DNA of 64,000 nucleotides, from contig NZQV01000016.1 of the NCBI GenBank assembly GCA_002696035.1, positions 62,001 to 126,000 on the forward strand, read 5' to 3'. Source of the DNA: Balneola sp. Its GTDB lineage: Bacteria > Bacteroidota > Rhodothermia > Balneolales > Balneolaceae. Position 1 is the stretch's first letter. The number at the start of each line of letters is the position of its first letter. A program made the position numbers and the translations under genes. Under the pieces are notes generated by a model. The model was not told the origin of the DNA. It ran no database searches and saw only the letters and a program-made list of their open reading frames with translations. Below, piece after piece: positions 56,353 through 63,703 of this stretch.

Positions 56353-58139
56353 TAATTCAACCAGGCACTTCTTTTTTCTCGCTGAGCATCATCAGCCCCA
56401 CTGTTCATGTCTGTCTTGAAGGACGGATCCTCGGCCAATGTCACCCGAACCGTTTTCTCTTCATTCCACCGGTGGAAAGTGATCTCAATTTCCTCACCCG
56501 GTTCATAATCACGCAAGATATCTTCTACCTCAGATATTGAACTGAGCTTAGTTCCAGCAACGGAAATGATCTCATCGGTAGACTCAATTCCAGCCTCATA
56601 AATAGGTGAGCCTTTGATGGCATTCGATCTCAAAACCCCAACTCCGTCTTCGATTCGAATATTAGTCCCCAGTACTGCTTTGCCGGGATTGGCTTTCCCA
56701 AAATTCACCCCAACACTGGCAAGCAAAGTTACATAATCCGGCATTTGGCTATCGTAGATATACTTGTTGAAAAAATCGGAGGCGAATTCTTTTCCGGCAT
56801 ATTCACCTAAAGTAGTTTCAATATCTCGGTTGGTATAAGGTACTTCCGGTTTCCCGAATTCCTGCCACATCAATTTCATGAAGTCATCCAGATTTTTATC
56901 TCCATCCAGATTTCGGAGAGAAAGATCAAGGGCCAGGCCCAAAACGCTTCCATAGCTGTAGTAGGATATGAAAGTGTTTTCTTTGTTTTGAGGATCTACT
57001 GAAGTGGCCGCATCCACAAAAGGCGCCTGATAGCTCATTTCAACCGGACTAAAAAACTGTCGCCCGGGGTGATTGAAAACATAATTGAGTCCGCCCGCCA
57101 AGCCTTCAATATACTCCTGCTCGGTGCGGACTCCGGCTCTTGCCAAGATCAATCCGGTATAGTAACTCGTAAATCCCTCTGCAAACCAAAGCTCGCCACT
57201 CATGTTGGCTTCCTCAAAATTGAATGGCTCAAGACTTGCCGGACGGATTCGCTCTACATTCCAGGTATGTACGAATTCATGTGAAATGGTCCCTATACTT
57301 GTTTCAGCAAGTGGCTCATCCAAGGGTTTGGAGTTGGTTACGATGGTAGAATTTCGATGCTCCATTCCATCGCCACTGGCATTGGGCATGAAACAATTCA
57401 GAAATACATACTCGCCATAATCCAGCTCCGGTAACTCCCCGAAGACTTCAACCTGCGCATTCACAATGGCCATCACTTTTTCAAAATATTCATCAACTTC
57501 ATCATCTGTGGCAGATGTATGCAGAGCCATATTTATGGTTTGATCTCCCACCTTCTCGGATCGTTCAAAGAAGTCTGCAATTTCAACCGGACTATCCAAG
57601 AAATAATAGAGATCCGGAGCATAAAATGTATTTCCATCTAAAGGTTTGAGCTGCGTCGCTACTTTCCAGTTCAGGTCTTCCCGAACATTAAAAGTGATCT
57701 CGATAGGTCGGTGCTCATAATCGCGCGCCCAGGCAAACGTAGCCGGCATGTTGAGGTGAGCATGAGTTTCATCTACCTGAGAGTACGTTCCATCACCGCG
57801 ATTGGCAAACAGCGTGTATTCAAATTTCACCGTGCCATCGTGTCCGCTCACATTCCACTGGTGTGTATTGGGCCGGGTGACTTCCAGCTCATTACCCTCC
57901 CCATCGGTCGCTTTCACACCATACACATTCTTGGCAAACTCATGCAGCGCATATCTTCCTGGGGAAGTCCGGCTCATTCGAACTTCCAGCACCTTATCAT
58001 CTAGATTGGTATAGGTTACGCTGATCTCTGCTTCGTGATGAACGGCATTTTCGAAGGAGATCTCGTATTTGGTAGTAGTCTGTGCGGTCAGTGATAAAGT
58101 GAGGAGTGATAAAGTAAGCGTGAACAGAATTATTCTCAT
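56352..58139 (-). CDS. M61 family metallopeptidase with PDZ domain
   Basis: A 595-residue secreted peptidase (signal peptide MRIILFTLTLSLLTLSLTAQ). The N-terminal beta domain (about 20-190) is followed by a thermolysin-like catalytic domain with the zinc motif HEFVHTWN (near residue 287) and the downstream Glu in ELWFAEGFTSYYTG. A C-terminal PDZ domain (about 490-570) has GSPIYEAGIESTDEIISVAG (core GIESTDEII). M61 enzymes are glycyl aminopeptidases in the type example; most bacterial members are uncharacterised exported peptidases. It is monocistronic, with a REP doublet at its stop and a four-helix-bundle gene unit upstream. Confidence 0.93.
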   Translation of the reverse strand: MRIILFTLTLSLLTLSLTAQTTTKYEISFENAVHHEAEISVTYTNLDDKVLEVRMSRTSPGRYALHEFAKNVYGVKATDGEGNELEVTRPNTHQWNVSGHDGTVKFEYTLFANRGDGTYSQVDETHAHLNMPATFAWARDYEHRPIEITFNVREDLNWKVATQLKPLDGNTFYAPDLYYFLDSPVEIADFFERSEKVGDQTINMALHTSATDDEVDEYFEKVMAIVNAQVEVFGELPELDYGEYVFLNCFMPNASGDGMEHRNSTIVTNSKPLDEPLAETSIGTISHEFVHTWNVERIRPASLEPFNFEEANMSGELWFAEGFTSYYTGLILARAGVRTEQEYIEGLAGGLNYVFNHPGRQFFSPVEMSYQAPFVDAATSVDPQNKENTFISYYSYGSVLGLALDLSLRNLDGDKNLDDFMKLMWQEFGKPEVPYTNRDIETTLGEYAGKEFASDFFNKYIYDSQMPDYVTLLASVGVNFGKANPGKAVLGTNIRIEDGVGVLRSNAIKGSPIYEAGIESTDEIISVAGTKLSSISEVEDILRDYEPGEEIEITFHRWNEEKTVRVTLAEDPSFKTDMNSGADDAQREKRSAWLN

Positions 58140-58200
58140 GACGGAGATTTGAGATTAGAATTGGATGGCGGAATATGGATAGGAATGGGATAAGGTTCAA

Positions 58201-58229
58201 GGTGTTAGGTGTTAGAGGCGAGGTTTTAG
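58201..58229 (+). repeat. Left inverted repeat of the four-helix-bundle unit
   Basis: GGTGTTAGGTGTTAGAGGCG then AGGTTTTAG. It matches the reverse complement of 58687-58718 at 26 of 29 positions. Together they frame the four-helix-bundle gene over about 518 bp. Confidence 0.75.
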
Positions 58230-58243
58230 TTTTACAAAGTCAG

Positions 58244-58285
58244 AAGCGATAATTTTTTCTGTAAGGAGTAGGGTTTTAATCGCTC
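58244..58285 (+). promoter_or_regulatory. Hairpin in the leader of the four-helix-bundle gene
   Basis: AGCGATAA near 58245-58252 can pair with TTAATCGCT near 58276-58284 across about 25 bases, 40-80 bases before the start codon. As the protein family binds structured RNA in other settings, this could be a target or control element; that is speculation. Confidence 0.35.
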
Positions 58286-58322
58286 TTACAATTAGAATGT
58301 AATCCTAACTCAATCCCATAAA

Positions 58323-58667
58323 ATGAAGAATTTCAAAAAACTGATTGTATGGCAACGGAGTATGGAACTTGTTTCTGAGACTCATAATGTTGTTGCAAAA
58401 CTTCCTAAAGTAGAACGATTTACATACAGAGATCAGATGGTAAGGGCTTCAATATCTATTCCTTCGAATATAGCTGAAGGTAGCAGCAGGGATAGCCGAA
58501 AAGACTTTATGCGCTTTTTAAGAATTTCATTAGGCTCACGCTTTGAACTTGAAACTCAACTATTGATGCTGGAACAGAATAAAATCATAGAAGCAAAATT
58601 TCTAACAGCAGCCATAAGCTTTAATGATGAAGTCCAGAAAATGCTCCACACCTTACTCAAAAAGTAA
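58323..58667 (+). CDS. Four-helix-bundle protein (23S rRNA intervening-sequence protein family)
   Basis: A 114-residue protein of the TIGR02436/S23 family. It shows the typical pattern: a Trp near the start (LIVWQRSMELV), an RDQMVRASISIPSNIAEGSSR core and FLRISLGSRFELETQLLML. The fold is a four-helix bundle that forms pentameric rings and binds nucleic acid; relatives are encoded in rRNA intervening sequences, and the Avd protein of diversity-generating retroelements belongs to the same superfamily. Here it is neither inside an rRNA gene nor near a reverse transcriptase. It is alone between ~29-bp inverted repeats, which suggests a small mobile unit. The function is unknown. Confidence 0.9.
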   Translation: MKNFKKLIVWQRSMELVSETHNVVAKLPKVERFTYRDQMVRASISIPSNIAEGSSRDSRKDFMRFLRISLGSRFELETQLLMLEQNKIIEAKFLTAAISFNDEVQKMLHTLLKK

Positions 58668-58686
58668 ACTACCCTCCACTATACCC

Positions 58687-58718
58687 CTAAAACCTCGCAC
58701 CTAAAACCTAACACCTAC
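58687..58718 (-). repeat. Right inverted repeat of the four-helix-bundle unit
   Basis: CTAAAACCTCGCACCTAAAA then CCTAACACCTAC, the inverted partner of 58201-58229. It ends five bases before the hmgA stop codon. Confidence 0.75.
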
Positions 58719-58723
58719 TATTC

Positions 58724-59878
58724 TTAATCCTCCAGCCAGGAAAATGGATAACTCGGATCATCCAACCGCATCGCTTCTTCGGTGACGTACATCGGGTGGA
58801 AGGTGTCGATCATGACGGCATATTCATCCGTTTCTTCGGCGCCGATACTCGCTTCGGCTTTGCCGGGTTGAGGTCCGTGGGGAATGCCGCCGGGATGGAG
58901 CGTGATATCCGCATAGCCAATTCCTTTTCGGCTCATAAAATCCCCTTCCACATAATAGATCATCTCATCGGAATCTACATTCGAATGATTATAGGGCGCT
59001 GGAATGGATTCGGGGTGATAATCGAACTTACGCGGACAGAAACTGCACACCACGTAATTATGTCCCCGGAACGTTTGATGCACCGGTGGCGGCTGATGAA
59101 TACGTCCGGTGATGGGCTCAAAATCCCGAATGTTGAAGATCCACGGATACAGATATCCATCCCAACCAACCACATCGCAGGGATGATGATCGAAAGTGTA
59201 ATGGTGGAACCGACCTCCCTTTTTTATTCTCACTTCAAAATCTCCTTCCTCAGGATGGAAAAGCTGCTCGGAAGGCAAACGAAAATCCCGTTCACAAAAC
59301 GGCGAGTTCTCCATGAACTGTCCCATTTCAGACAGGTAGCGTTTCGGGAATTCTATGGGACCGGTTGATTCCGCGATCAGAAACCGGTTTTCATCCGTTT
59401 CAAAATTCATCTGATACGTTGTACCTCGTGGAAGGAAAATATAGTCGCCCCAGCCAAAATCGAGTCGACCAAATACGGATTGAATGTGTCCTTCCCCCTC
59501 ATGGATAAAAAGCAGCTCATCGTGCTCGCCATTTCGGTAGAAATAATCCATGTTGCCGGTTGGCCGGGCTACTCCGATCTGAATGTCATTATTGAACATC
59601 AGCACTTTGCGCCCGGTGATGGGATCTCCACCTGCCGGTATATCTTTGGTTTTCAGCAATCGATGTCGCAGTGTTTTTTCATCTGCTTTCTTGATGTTGA
59701 TCTGTGCCCCTTCCTCGATCTTCTTTACCCGCGTGGGCATATGATGATGATACAACAGGGAGCTATTCCCGTGAAATCCCTCTGCTCCGAACAATTCCTC
59801 AGTATATAATTCACCATCCGGCCGACGAAATATAGTATGACGTTTATGCGGAATCTTCCCTAATGCGTGGTAATACAT
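58724..59878 (-). CDS. hmgA: Homogentisate 1,2-dioxygenase
   Basis: Opens the aromatic ring of homogentisate to maleylacetoacetate in tyrosine degradation. The 384-residue protein is slightly shorter than the ~430-residue eukaryotic enzyme and starts MYYHALGKIPHKRHTIFRRP. The cupin iron site is recognisable in HQTFRGHNYVVCSFCPRKFDYHPESIPAPYNHSNVDSDEMIYYVEG (core HNYVVCSFCPR and NVDSDEMIYYV) and GIPHGPQPGKAE. It follows hppD by 75 bp on the same strand, so one transcript should make both enzymes. The inverted-repeat element in that gap covers its leader. Confidence 0.95.
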   Translation of the reverse strand: MYYHALGKIPHKRHTIFRRPDGELYTEELFGAEGFHGNSSLLYHHHMPTRVKKIEEGAQINIKKADEKTLRHRLLKTKDIPAGGDPITGRKVLMFNNDIQIGVARPTGNMDYFYRNGEHDELLFIHEGEGHIQSVFGRLDFGWGDYIFLPRGTTYQMNFETDENRFLIAESTGPIEFPKRYLSEMGQFMENSPFCERDFRLPSEQLFHPEEGDFEVRIKKGGRFHHYTFDHHPCDVVGWDGYLYPWIFNIRDFEPITGRIHQPPPVHQTFRGHNYVVCSFCPRKFDYHPESIPAPYNHSNVDSDEMIYYVEGDFMSRKGIGYADITLHPGGIPHGPQPGKAEASIGAEETDEYAVMIDTFHPMYVTEEAMRLDDPSYPFSWLED

Positions 59879-59955
59879 AATGTTAAATTTTGAATTCTTA
59901 AATGTTAAATGGCTCGTTCCTCATTTAACATTTAAACATTGAGCATTTAAAATTT
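59879..59955. repeat. A/T-rich inverted-repeat element between hppD and hmgA
   Basis: The left arm (59879-59911: TTAAATTTTGAATTC then TTAAATGTTAAATGG) and the right arm (about 59921-59955) are inverted copies around a ten-base spacer. The right arm overlaps the hppD stop codon and the left arm ends at the hmgA start, so the whole intercistronic gap is this element. A long hairpin in the mRNA is expected. Confidence 0.6.
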
Positions 59956-61090
59956 ACAAATTTCCCCGAGCGTCTTGTTCGCGTTCGATGGCTTCGAAAA
60001 GGGCTTTGAAATTTCCTTTCCCAAAACCGCGGGCACCTTTGCGCTGAATGATCTCATAAAATAACGTCGGGCGATCTACTACAGGCTTGGTGAAGATCTG
60101 CAACAGATATCCTTCATCATCACGATCTACCAAAATCCCCAGTTCCGACAGCTTGTCGATGGGTTCGTCGATCTTTCCGACCCGGTCTTCCAGTTCCTCG
60201 TAATAAGTGGTAGGAACTTTCAGGAACTCAACACCACGATCTCGCAGCTTCGTTACCGTATCGATGATATCGCCGGTCAACATGGCTACATGTTGTACGC
60301 CGGGACCTTCAAAGAAATCAAGATATTCTTCAATTTGGGATTTTTTCTTTCCATCGGCCGGCTCGTTGATCGGGAATTTGATCATCCCGCGTCCACCAGC
60401 CATCACCCGGCTCATTAAAGCAGAATATTCCGTGGAAATGTCTTTGTCGTCAAAGCTGATGTATTGGGTGAAACCGAGCACATCACGGTAGAAATCCACC
60501 CAGTCGTTCATTCGACCGAGTTCCACATTTCCCACACAGTGATCCACAAACTGAAGTCCAACATCTTCTGTTTTGATCAGACTTTCTTTGGCTTTAAATC
60601 CCGGCATGAACAACCCGTTATACCTGGAGCGGTCGATGAAAGAGTGAATGACATCTCCATATGTTTTGATGGCGGCTTTGCGGATAGTGCCGTTTTCATC
60701 TTTCAGGTCATGTGGTTCCAGCACCGGTTCAGCTCCTCGCTTTACCGATTCGTTATAGGCACGGTCCACATCTTCCACATGCATAGCAATGTCTTTCACC
60801 CCGTCCCCGTGTTTGTGAATAAACTTTGCGATAGGAGAATCACTGTTCAACGGAGCTGAAAGTACAAACCGAATATTTCCTTGTTCTAAATAATAAGAAG
60901 TCCGATCACGAATGCCGGTTTCCAGTCCGGAGTATCCTTTCAATTCAAACCCAAAAGCCGTGATGTAGAAATGCGCTGCCTGCTTGGCGTTGTTCACATA
61001 ATGTTCTACATAATCTACATCCTGAAGGCCAAGATGATCATCAAATTTTTCTTCTACGGGTCGCTCGAGGGTTTCCTGTTGATTAGCCAT
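59954..61090 (-). CDS. hppD: 4-hydroxyphenylpyruvate dioxygenase
   Basis: Converts 4-hydroxyphenylpyruvate to homogentisate, the second step of tyrosine degradation. About 378 residues with two vicinal-oxygen-chelate domains. The iron ligands are in VDHCVGNV (His, second domain start), [12 protein letters not shown] (His) and [15 protein letters not shown] (Glu), and the C-terminal helix [19 protein letters not shown] (core [10 protein letters not shown]) is characteristic. ATG 61090 is preferred to the GTG at 61096. It is the first gene of hppD-hmgA. An AAAAGCGCT palindrome lies about 50 bp upstream. Confidence 0.96.
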   Translation of the reverse strand: MANQQETLERPVEEKFDDHLGLQDVDYVEHYVNNAKQAAHFYITAFGFELKGYSGLETGIRDRTSYYLEQGNIRFVLSAPLNSDSPIAKFIHKHGDGVKDIAMHVEDVDRAYNESVKRGAEPVLEPHDLKDENGTIRKAAIKTYGDVIHSFIDRSRYNGLFMPGFKAKESLIKTEDVGLQFVDHCVGNVELGRMNDWVDFYRDVLGFTQYISFDDKDISTEYSALMSRVMAGGRGMIKFPINEPADGKKKSQIEEYLDFFEGPGVQHVAMLTGDIIDTVTKLRDRGVEFLKVPTTYYEELEDRVGKIDEPIDKLSELGILVDRDDEGYLLQIFTKPVVDRPTLFYEIIQRKGARGFGKGNFKALFEAIEREQDARGNL

Positions 61091-61127
61091 ATCCACACTT
61101 GTTTATTTTGAATGATTCACTCTTGAA

Positions 61128-61170
61128 AATACAAAATAAAAAAGCGCTTCCATAGTGTAAACATCTGAGG
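61128..61170 (-). promoter_or_regulatory. Putative hppD promoter with AAAAGCGCT operator
   Basis: On the plus strand AAAAAAGCGCTTCCA is at 61138-61152. On the minus strand it lies between TTTAC (about 61160) and TATTTTG (61133-61139), a possible -33/-7 pair spaced by 19 bases. The palindrome core AAGCGCTTCC is identical to the paaA site. Binding there would block polymerase. Confidence 0.5.
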
Positions 61171-61220
61171 TTCAATGCTTTTAGAAAACACGCACCCTGG
61201 GATTTGTCTTCGTTGTTTAA

Positions 61221-61270
61221 CTCGTTACGAAGCTCCAGCTTCGTAATGCAGTCCTAGAAGCTCTAGCTTC
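61221..61270. repeat. REP-type palindrome doublet downstream of the RAYT gene
   Basis: CGTTACGAAGCT (61223-61234) pairs with AGCTTCGTAATG (61237-61248), and GAAGCT (61257-61262) with AGCTTC (61265-61270). It ends three bases before the transposase stop codon. Same plan as 56301-56352. Confidence 0.8.
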
Positions 61271-61273
61271 CCC

Positions 61274-61807
61274 TCAAATAATTCTATGGATATCTATTAA
61301 CCCACTTCCTCCCAAATAATCCCGCGCTGATGAATATCGCCAATCTTCCGGTTTATCCACATATCCTCGTTTAACCAGATTAAAGTGAACGTAATTGACC
61401 TTCTGATACAACATCTTTTCCTTAGAAATTTGCTTGGGATGATAGCCCTCCTGCCACACTTGATAAACAGACTCTTTCTTGCCTCTTTTTCGTGAAAATG
61501 CCAACTGTTTTAAATAAAACAGATTATTCTTTGATTTCAGAAGATCCAGAATTTGTCTGGCCGTATATGATTTAATGCTTTGCATACATGTCTTTAGATC
61601 TTCGTGCTCAGCAATCAGATGAAAGTGATTTTCCACGATGCACCAGGCATATACTTTAAGTCCGCTTTGAGACTGATGATACTTTATTGCTTCAATAACG
61701 TATCGTGCTATTTCCGGTTTTGAAAATAGCGGCAATCCATGAACAAAACTGCTGGTAAGCAAATAAGGATACCATGTTTCGTGTTGTTTGTAACGGCTTC
61801 TTCCCAT
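61274..61807 (-). CDS. REP-associated tyrosine transposase (RAYT, IS200-like Y1 family)
   Basis: A 177-residue single-domain HUH transposase. The HUH motif is His61-Phe-His63 in IVENHFHLIAE, and the catalytic Tyr is probably Tyr81 in QSIKSYTARQIL. The Trp-rich C-terminal part has YQVWQEGYHPKQI and KPEDWRYSSARDYLGGSGL, typical of the RAYT/TnpA-REP group and unlike IS200 proper. RAYTs are immobile-looking single genes that act on flanking REP palindromes. Here palindromes are found on both sides, and a related doublet is 5 kb away. The gene sits between the hppD and paaA promoters and has no internal break, so it may be active. Confidence 0.88.
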   Translation of the reverse strand: MGRSRYKQHETWYPYLLTSSFVHGLPLFSKPEIARYVIEAIKYHQSQSGLKVYAWCIVENHFHLIAEHEDLKTCMQSIKSYTARQILDLLKSKNNLFYLKQLAFSRKRGKKESVYQVWQEGYHPKQISKEKMLYQKVNYVHFNLVKRGYVDKPEDWRYSSARDYLGGSGLIDIHRII

Positions 61808-61872
61808 TGTCTTTTTTATAGTAAGAGCGATGACAATGGGATTCCTTACAAATTTTTTGGAAAAGTCATCAT

Positions 61873-62009
61873 GGTTATGCAGCTCTGGCTGCGTAACCCT
61901 CTCCCGGAAGCTCCAGCTTCTAGTGAAACAGTATTCGGGGTGGCAGACTCATTACATGCCACGGGAAACTGGAGTTTCCTGACTGCATTGCGAAGATGGA
62001 CCTTCGCAA
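61873..62009. repeat. Two opposed REP doublets upstream of the RAYT gene
   Basis: First doublet: GGTTATGCAGC (61873-61883) with GCTGCGTAACC (61888-61898), then GAAGCT/AGCTTC (61907-61920). A GTGGCA/TGCCAC dyad (61940-61962) follows. Second doublet, in opposite orientation: GGAAACT/AGTTTCC (61964-61979) and TTGCGAAG/CTTCGCAA (61988-62009). The second, reverse-complemented, aligns with 61221-61270 over about 50 bases (shared CTCGTT, CGAAG, GCAGTC, TTTCCC or TTCCC segments). The units are therefore inverted around the transposase. Confidence 0.8.
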
Positions 62010-62118
62010 CGAGGTCGAAAAGTGATTGTGGGAGATCATTAAATATGGGATACTACCTTCAAATAACTTTATATTTCAATTCCCGAACTACTCTTTTTAA
62101 ATTCCTGTTAAAGAGACT

Positions 62119-62131
62119 GAAAAGCGCTTCC
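62119..62131. promoter_or_regulatory. AAAAGCGCT operator-like palindrome before paaA
   Basis: GAAAAGCGCTTCC, 22 bp upstream of the paaA ATG. The core equals the hppD site and, apart from one or two bases, the pruA and gltB sites. TATATTCA (62141-62148) could be the -7 box; if so the transcript would be almost leaderless. Confidence 0.55.
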
Positions 62132-62153
62132 AAAAAACCGTATATTCATCACC

Positions 62154-63098
62154 ATGGAAAACCAAGAAAAGCTAGACGAATTTCAAGCTCGCATTGATGC
62201 GGGAGAAAAGATCGAACCCAAAGACTGGATGCCCGAACGGTATCGGCAGCAACTCATTCGGATGATGAGTCAGCATGCCCATTCCGAGATCGTGGGAATG
62301 CTACCAGAAGGCAACTGGATCGAACGGGCTCCATCCCTGAAAAGAAAATTAGTGCTCCTGGCCAAAGTTCAGGATGAAGCCGGACACGGACTTTATTTAT
62401 ACAGCGCCACCGAAACGCTGGGCATTGACCGTAGCGAACTGGTAGACCAATATCTGTACGGAAGCGCCAAGTATTCCAGCATTTTCAATTATCCAACTAT
62501 GACCTATGCTGATATTTGTGCAATTGGCTGGCTGGTGGATGGAGCCGCTATTGTAAATCAAACCATGCTGGCCCGTTCTTCCTATGGACCATATTCACGA
62601 GCAAATGTCCGAATCTGTAAAGAAGAAAGCTTCCACAAAAAACAGGGATATGAGATGCTCGCTAAGATGGCTGACGGAACACCCGAGCAGCAAAAGATGG
62701 CGCAGGATTCTGTCAATCGATGGTGGTGGCCAAGCCTGATGATGTTCGGTCCGCACGATTCCGATTCTCCAAACAGCGCCGAGCTCATCAAATGGCAAGT
62801 GAAATTGAAAACCAACGACGAACTTCGTCAGCATTTTGTGGATCGTATGGTGATGGAAGCCGAAGCAATTGGCATGGAACTCCCAGATCCTGATCTGGAA
62901 TATAATGAGGAAACAGGTCATTGGGACTTCGGTGATATTCCATGGGACGAATTCTGGAACGTAGTAAAAGGCAATGGAGTGATGAACCGCAAACGGATAA
63001 AAGACCGACGTGCTGCTCATGAAAATGGCGAGTGGGTTCGCGAAGCGGCAAACGCTTATGCCCGGAAGAAGAAATTACAGCAGGAAAAAGCATCGTAG
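62154..63098 (+). CDS. paaA: Phenylacetyl-CoA 1,2-epoxidase, catalytic subunit A
   Basis: The oxygenase subunit of the PaaABCE complex, which epoxidises the ring of phenylacetyl-CoA as the second step of phenylacetate catabolism. The 314-residue protein is a ferritin-like diiron enzyme: [12 protein letters not shown] (Glu45), [17 protein letters not shown] (Glu75, His78) and [14 protein letters not shown] supply the iron ligands. The length is normal. It is the first gene of paaABC; paaB follows after 218 bp, an unusual gap for this operon that is filled by a palindromic element. Confidence 0.96.
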   Translation: MENQEKLDEFQARIDAGEKIEPKDWMPERYRQQLIRMMSQHAHSEIVGMLPEGNWIERAPSLKRKLVLLAKVQDEAGHGLYLYSATETLGIDRSELVDQYLYGSAKYSSIFNYPTMTYADICAIGWLVDGAAIVNQTMLARSSYGPYSRANVRICKEESFHKKQGYEMLAKMADGTPEQQKMAQDSVNRWWWPSLMMFGPHDSDSPNSAELIKWQVKLKTNDELRQHFVDRMVMEAEAIGMELPDPDLEYNEETGHWDFGDIPWDEFWNVVKGNGVMNRKRIKDRRAAHENGEWVREAANAYARKKKLQQEKAS

Positions 63099-63285
63099 TG
63101 CTGACTGTCCTCCCCGAAAGTAACGACAAGCCGTTCTTTCTGTCCCTCCAGAGGGACACAGGTTCTTGCCAATTTTTAAATTTTTTCCTGGTCAAAGACC
63201 TTAACATGAGCAAGAACCTATCACTCTTTGGAGAGAGACAGGATTCAGTTCCACTGAAATCCAGAGAGAGGACAGTGTTGGACTC
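63099..63285. mobile_element. MITE-like palindromic element between paaA and paaB
   Basis: A ~180-bp imperfect palindrome. The left part holds ACTGTCCTCCCC and CTGTCCCTCCAGAGGG then AGGTTCTTGC; the right part, reverse-complemented, holds ACTGTCCTCTCTC and CTGTCTCTCTCC then AGGTTCTTGC. The centre is A/T-rich (about 63171-63208). It begins one base after the paaA stop. No open frame of its own. The element must be in the paa mRNA and would fold into a long hairpin, which may set different levels of PaaA and PaaB. Confidence 0.7.
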
Positions 63286-63316
63286 GAAATCAAATTCATA
63301 AATCGACAAAACATTC

Positions 63317-63616
63317 ATGACTGACAATAACAACGACAACTGGCCTCTCTGGGAGGTTTTCACACAACCGAAATCAGGAAAACCTCACGAACATGCCGGA
63401 AGCGTCCACGCTGCGGATAAAGAGATGGCGCTCCAAAATGCGAGAGACACTTACGCTCGTAGAAATGAAGGCGTGAGCATTTGGGTGGTAAAATCAAAAC
63501 ACATTACCGCTTCTACTCCCGAAGATATGGGACCATTTTTTGATCCCGCCAACGACAAGCCCTACCGACATCCCCAATTTTACAGCGTTCCACGGGCCGT
63601 TAAGAAGAGGTCTTAG
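63317..63616 (+). CDS. paaB: Phenylacetyl-CoA epoxidase, subunit B
   Basis: A 99-residue small subunit of the PaaABCE complex, needed for assembly and activity but not catalytic. WPLWEVFTQPKSGKPHEHAGSVHA (core WEVFTQPKSGKPH) and ALQNARDTYARRNEGVSIWVV are the family signature. The length matches known PaaB. It is followed by paaC after 87 bp, again with an inverted-repeat element in the gap. Confidence 0.96.
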   Translation: MTDNNNDNWPLWEVFTQPKSGKPHEHAGSVHAADKEMALQNARDTYARRNEGVSIWVVKSKHITASTPEDMGPFFDPANDKPYRHPQFYSVPRAVKKRS

Positions 63617-63683
63617 TTATTGGTTAATGGTTATTCCTGATTGGGATCAACCCAAATAACCATTTCACAAATAACGATTAACT
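63615..63683. repeat. Inverted-repeat element between paaB and paaC
   Basis: The left arm AGTTATTGGTTAATGGTTATT, split here as AGTTATTGGTTA and ATGGTTATT (63615-63635), pairs with the right arm at about 63655-63683 (AATAACCATTT ... ATAACGATTAACT). A TTGGG/AACCC dyad in the middle extends the stem. It overlaps the paaB stop codon. Confidence 0.65.
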
Positions 63684-63703
63684 AAAAGTAATTACTTACA
63701 AGA

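Larger units (their letters stand above)
61808..62153. other. REP-rich leader region between RAYT and paaA
   Basis: About 346 bp. It contains five palindromes (61873-62009) and then the paaA control region with its operator (62119-62131). No additional gene was seen. Confidence 0.65.

Noticed and set aside
58323-58667. Four-helix-bundle gene as Avd of a diversity-generating retroelement
   Set aside because: No reverse transcriptase, template repeat or variable repeat was seen nearby. It is also not inside an rRNA gene.
61274-61807. Complete IS200/IS605 insertion sequence
   Set aside because: The protein has the RAYT-type C-terminal region, there is no tnpB/IscB partner, and the flanks are REP doublets, not IS200 left/right ends.
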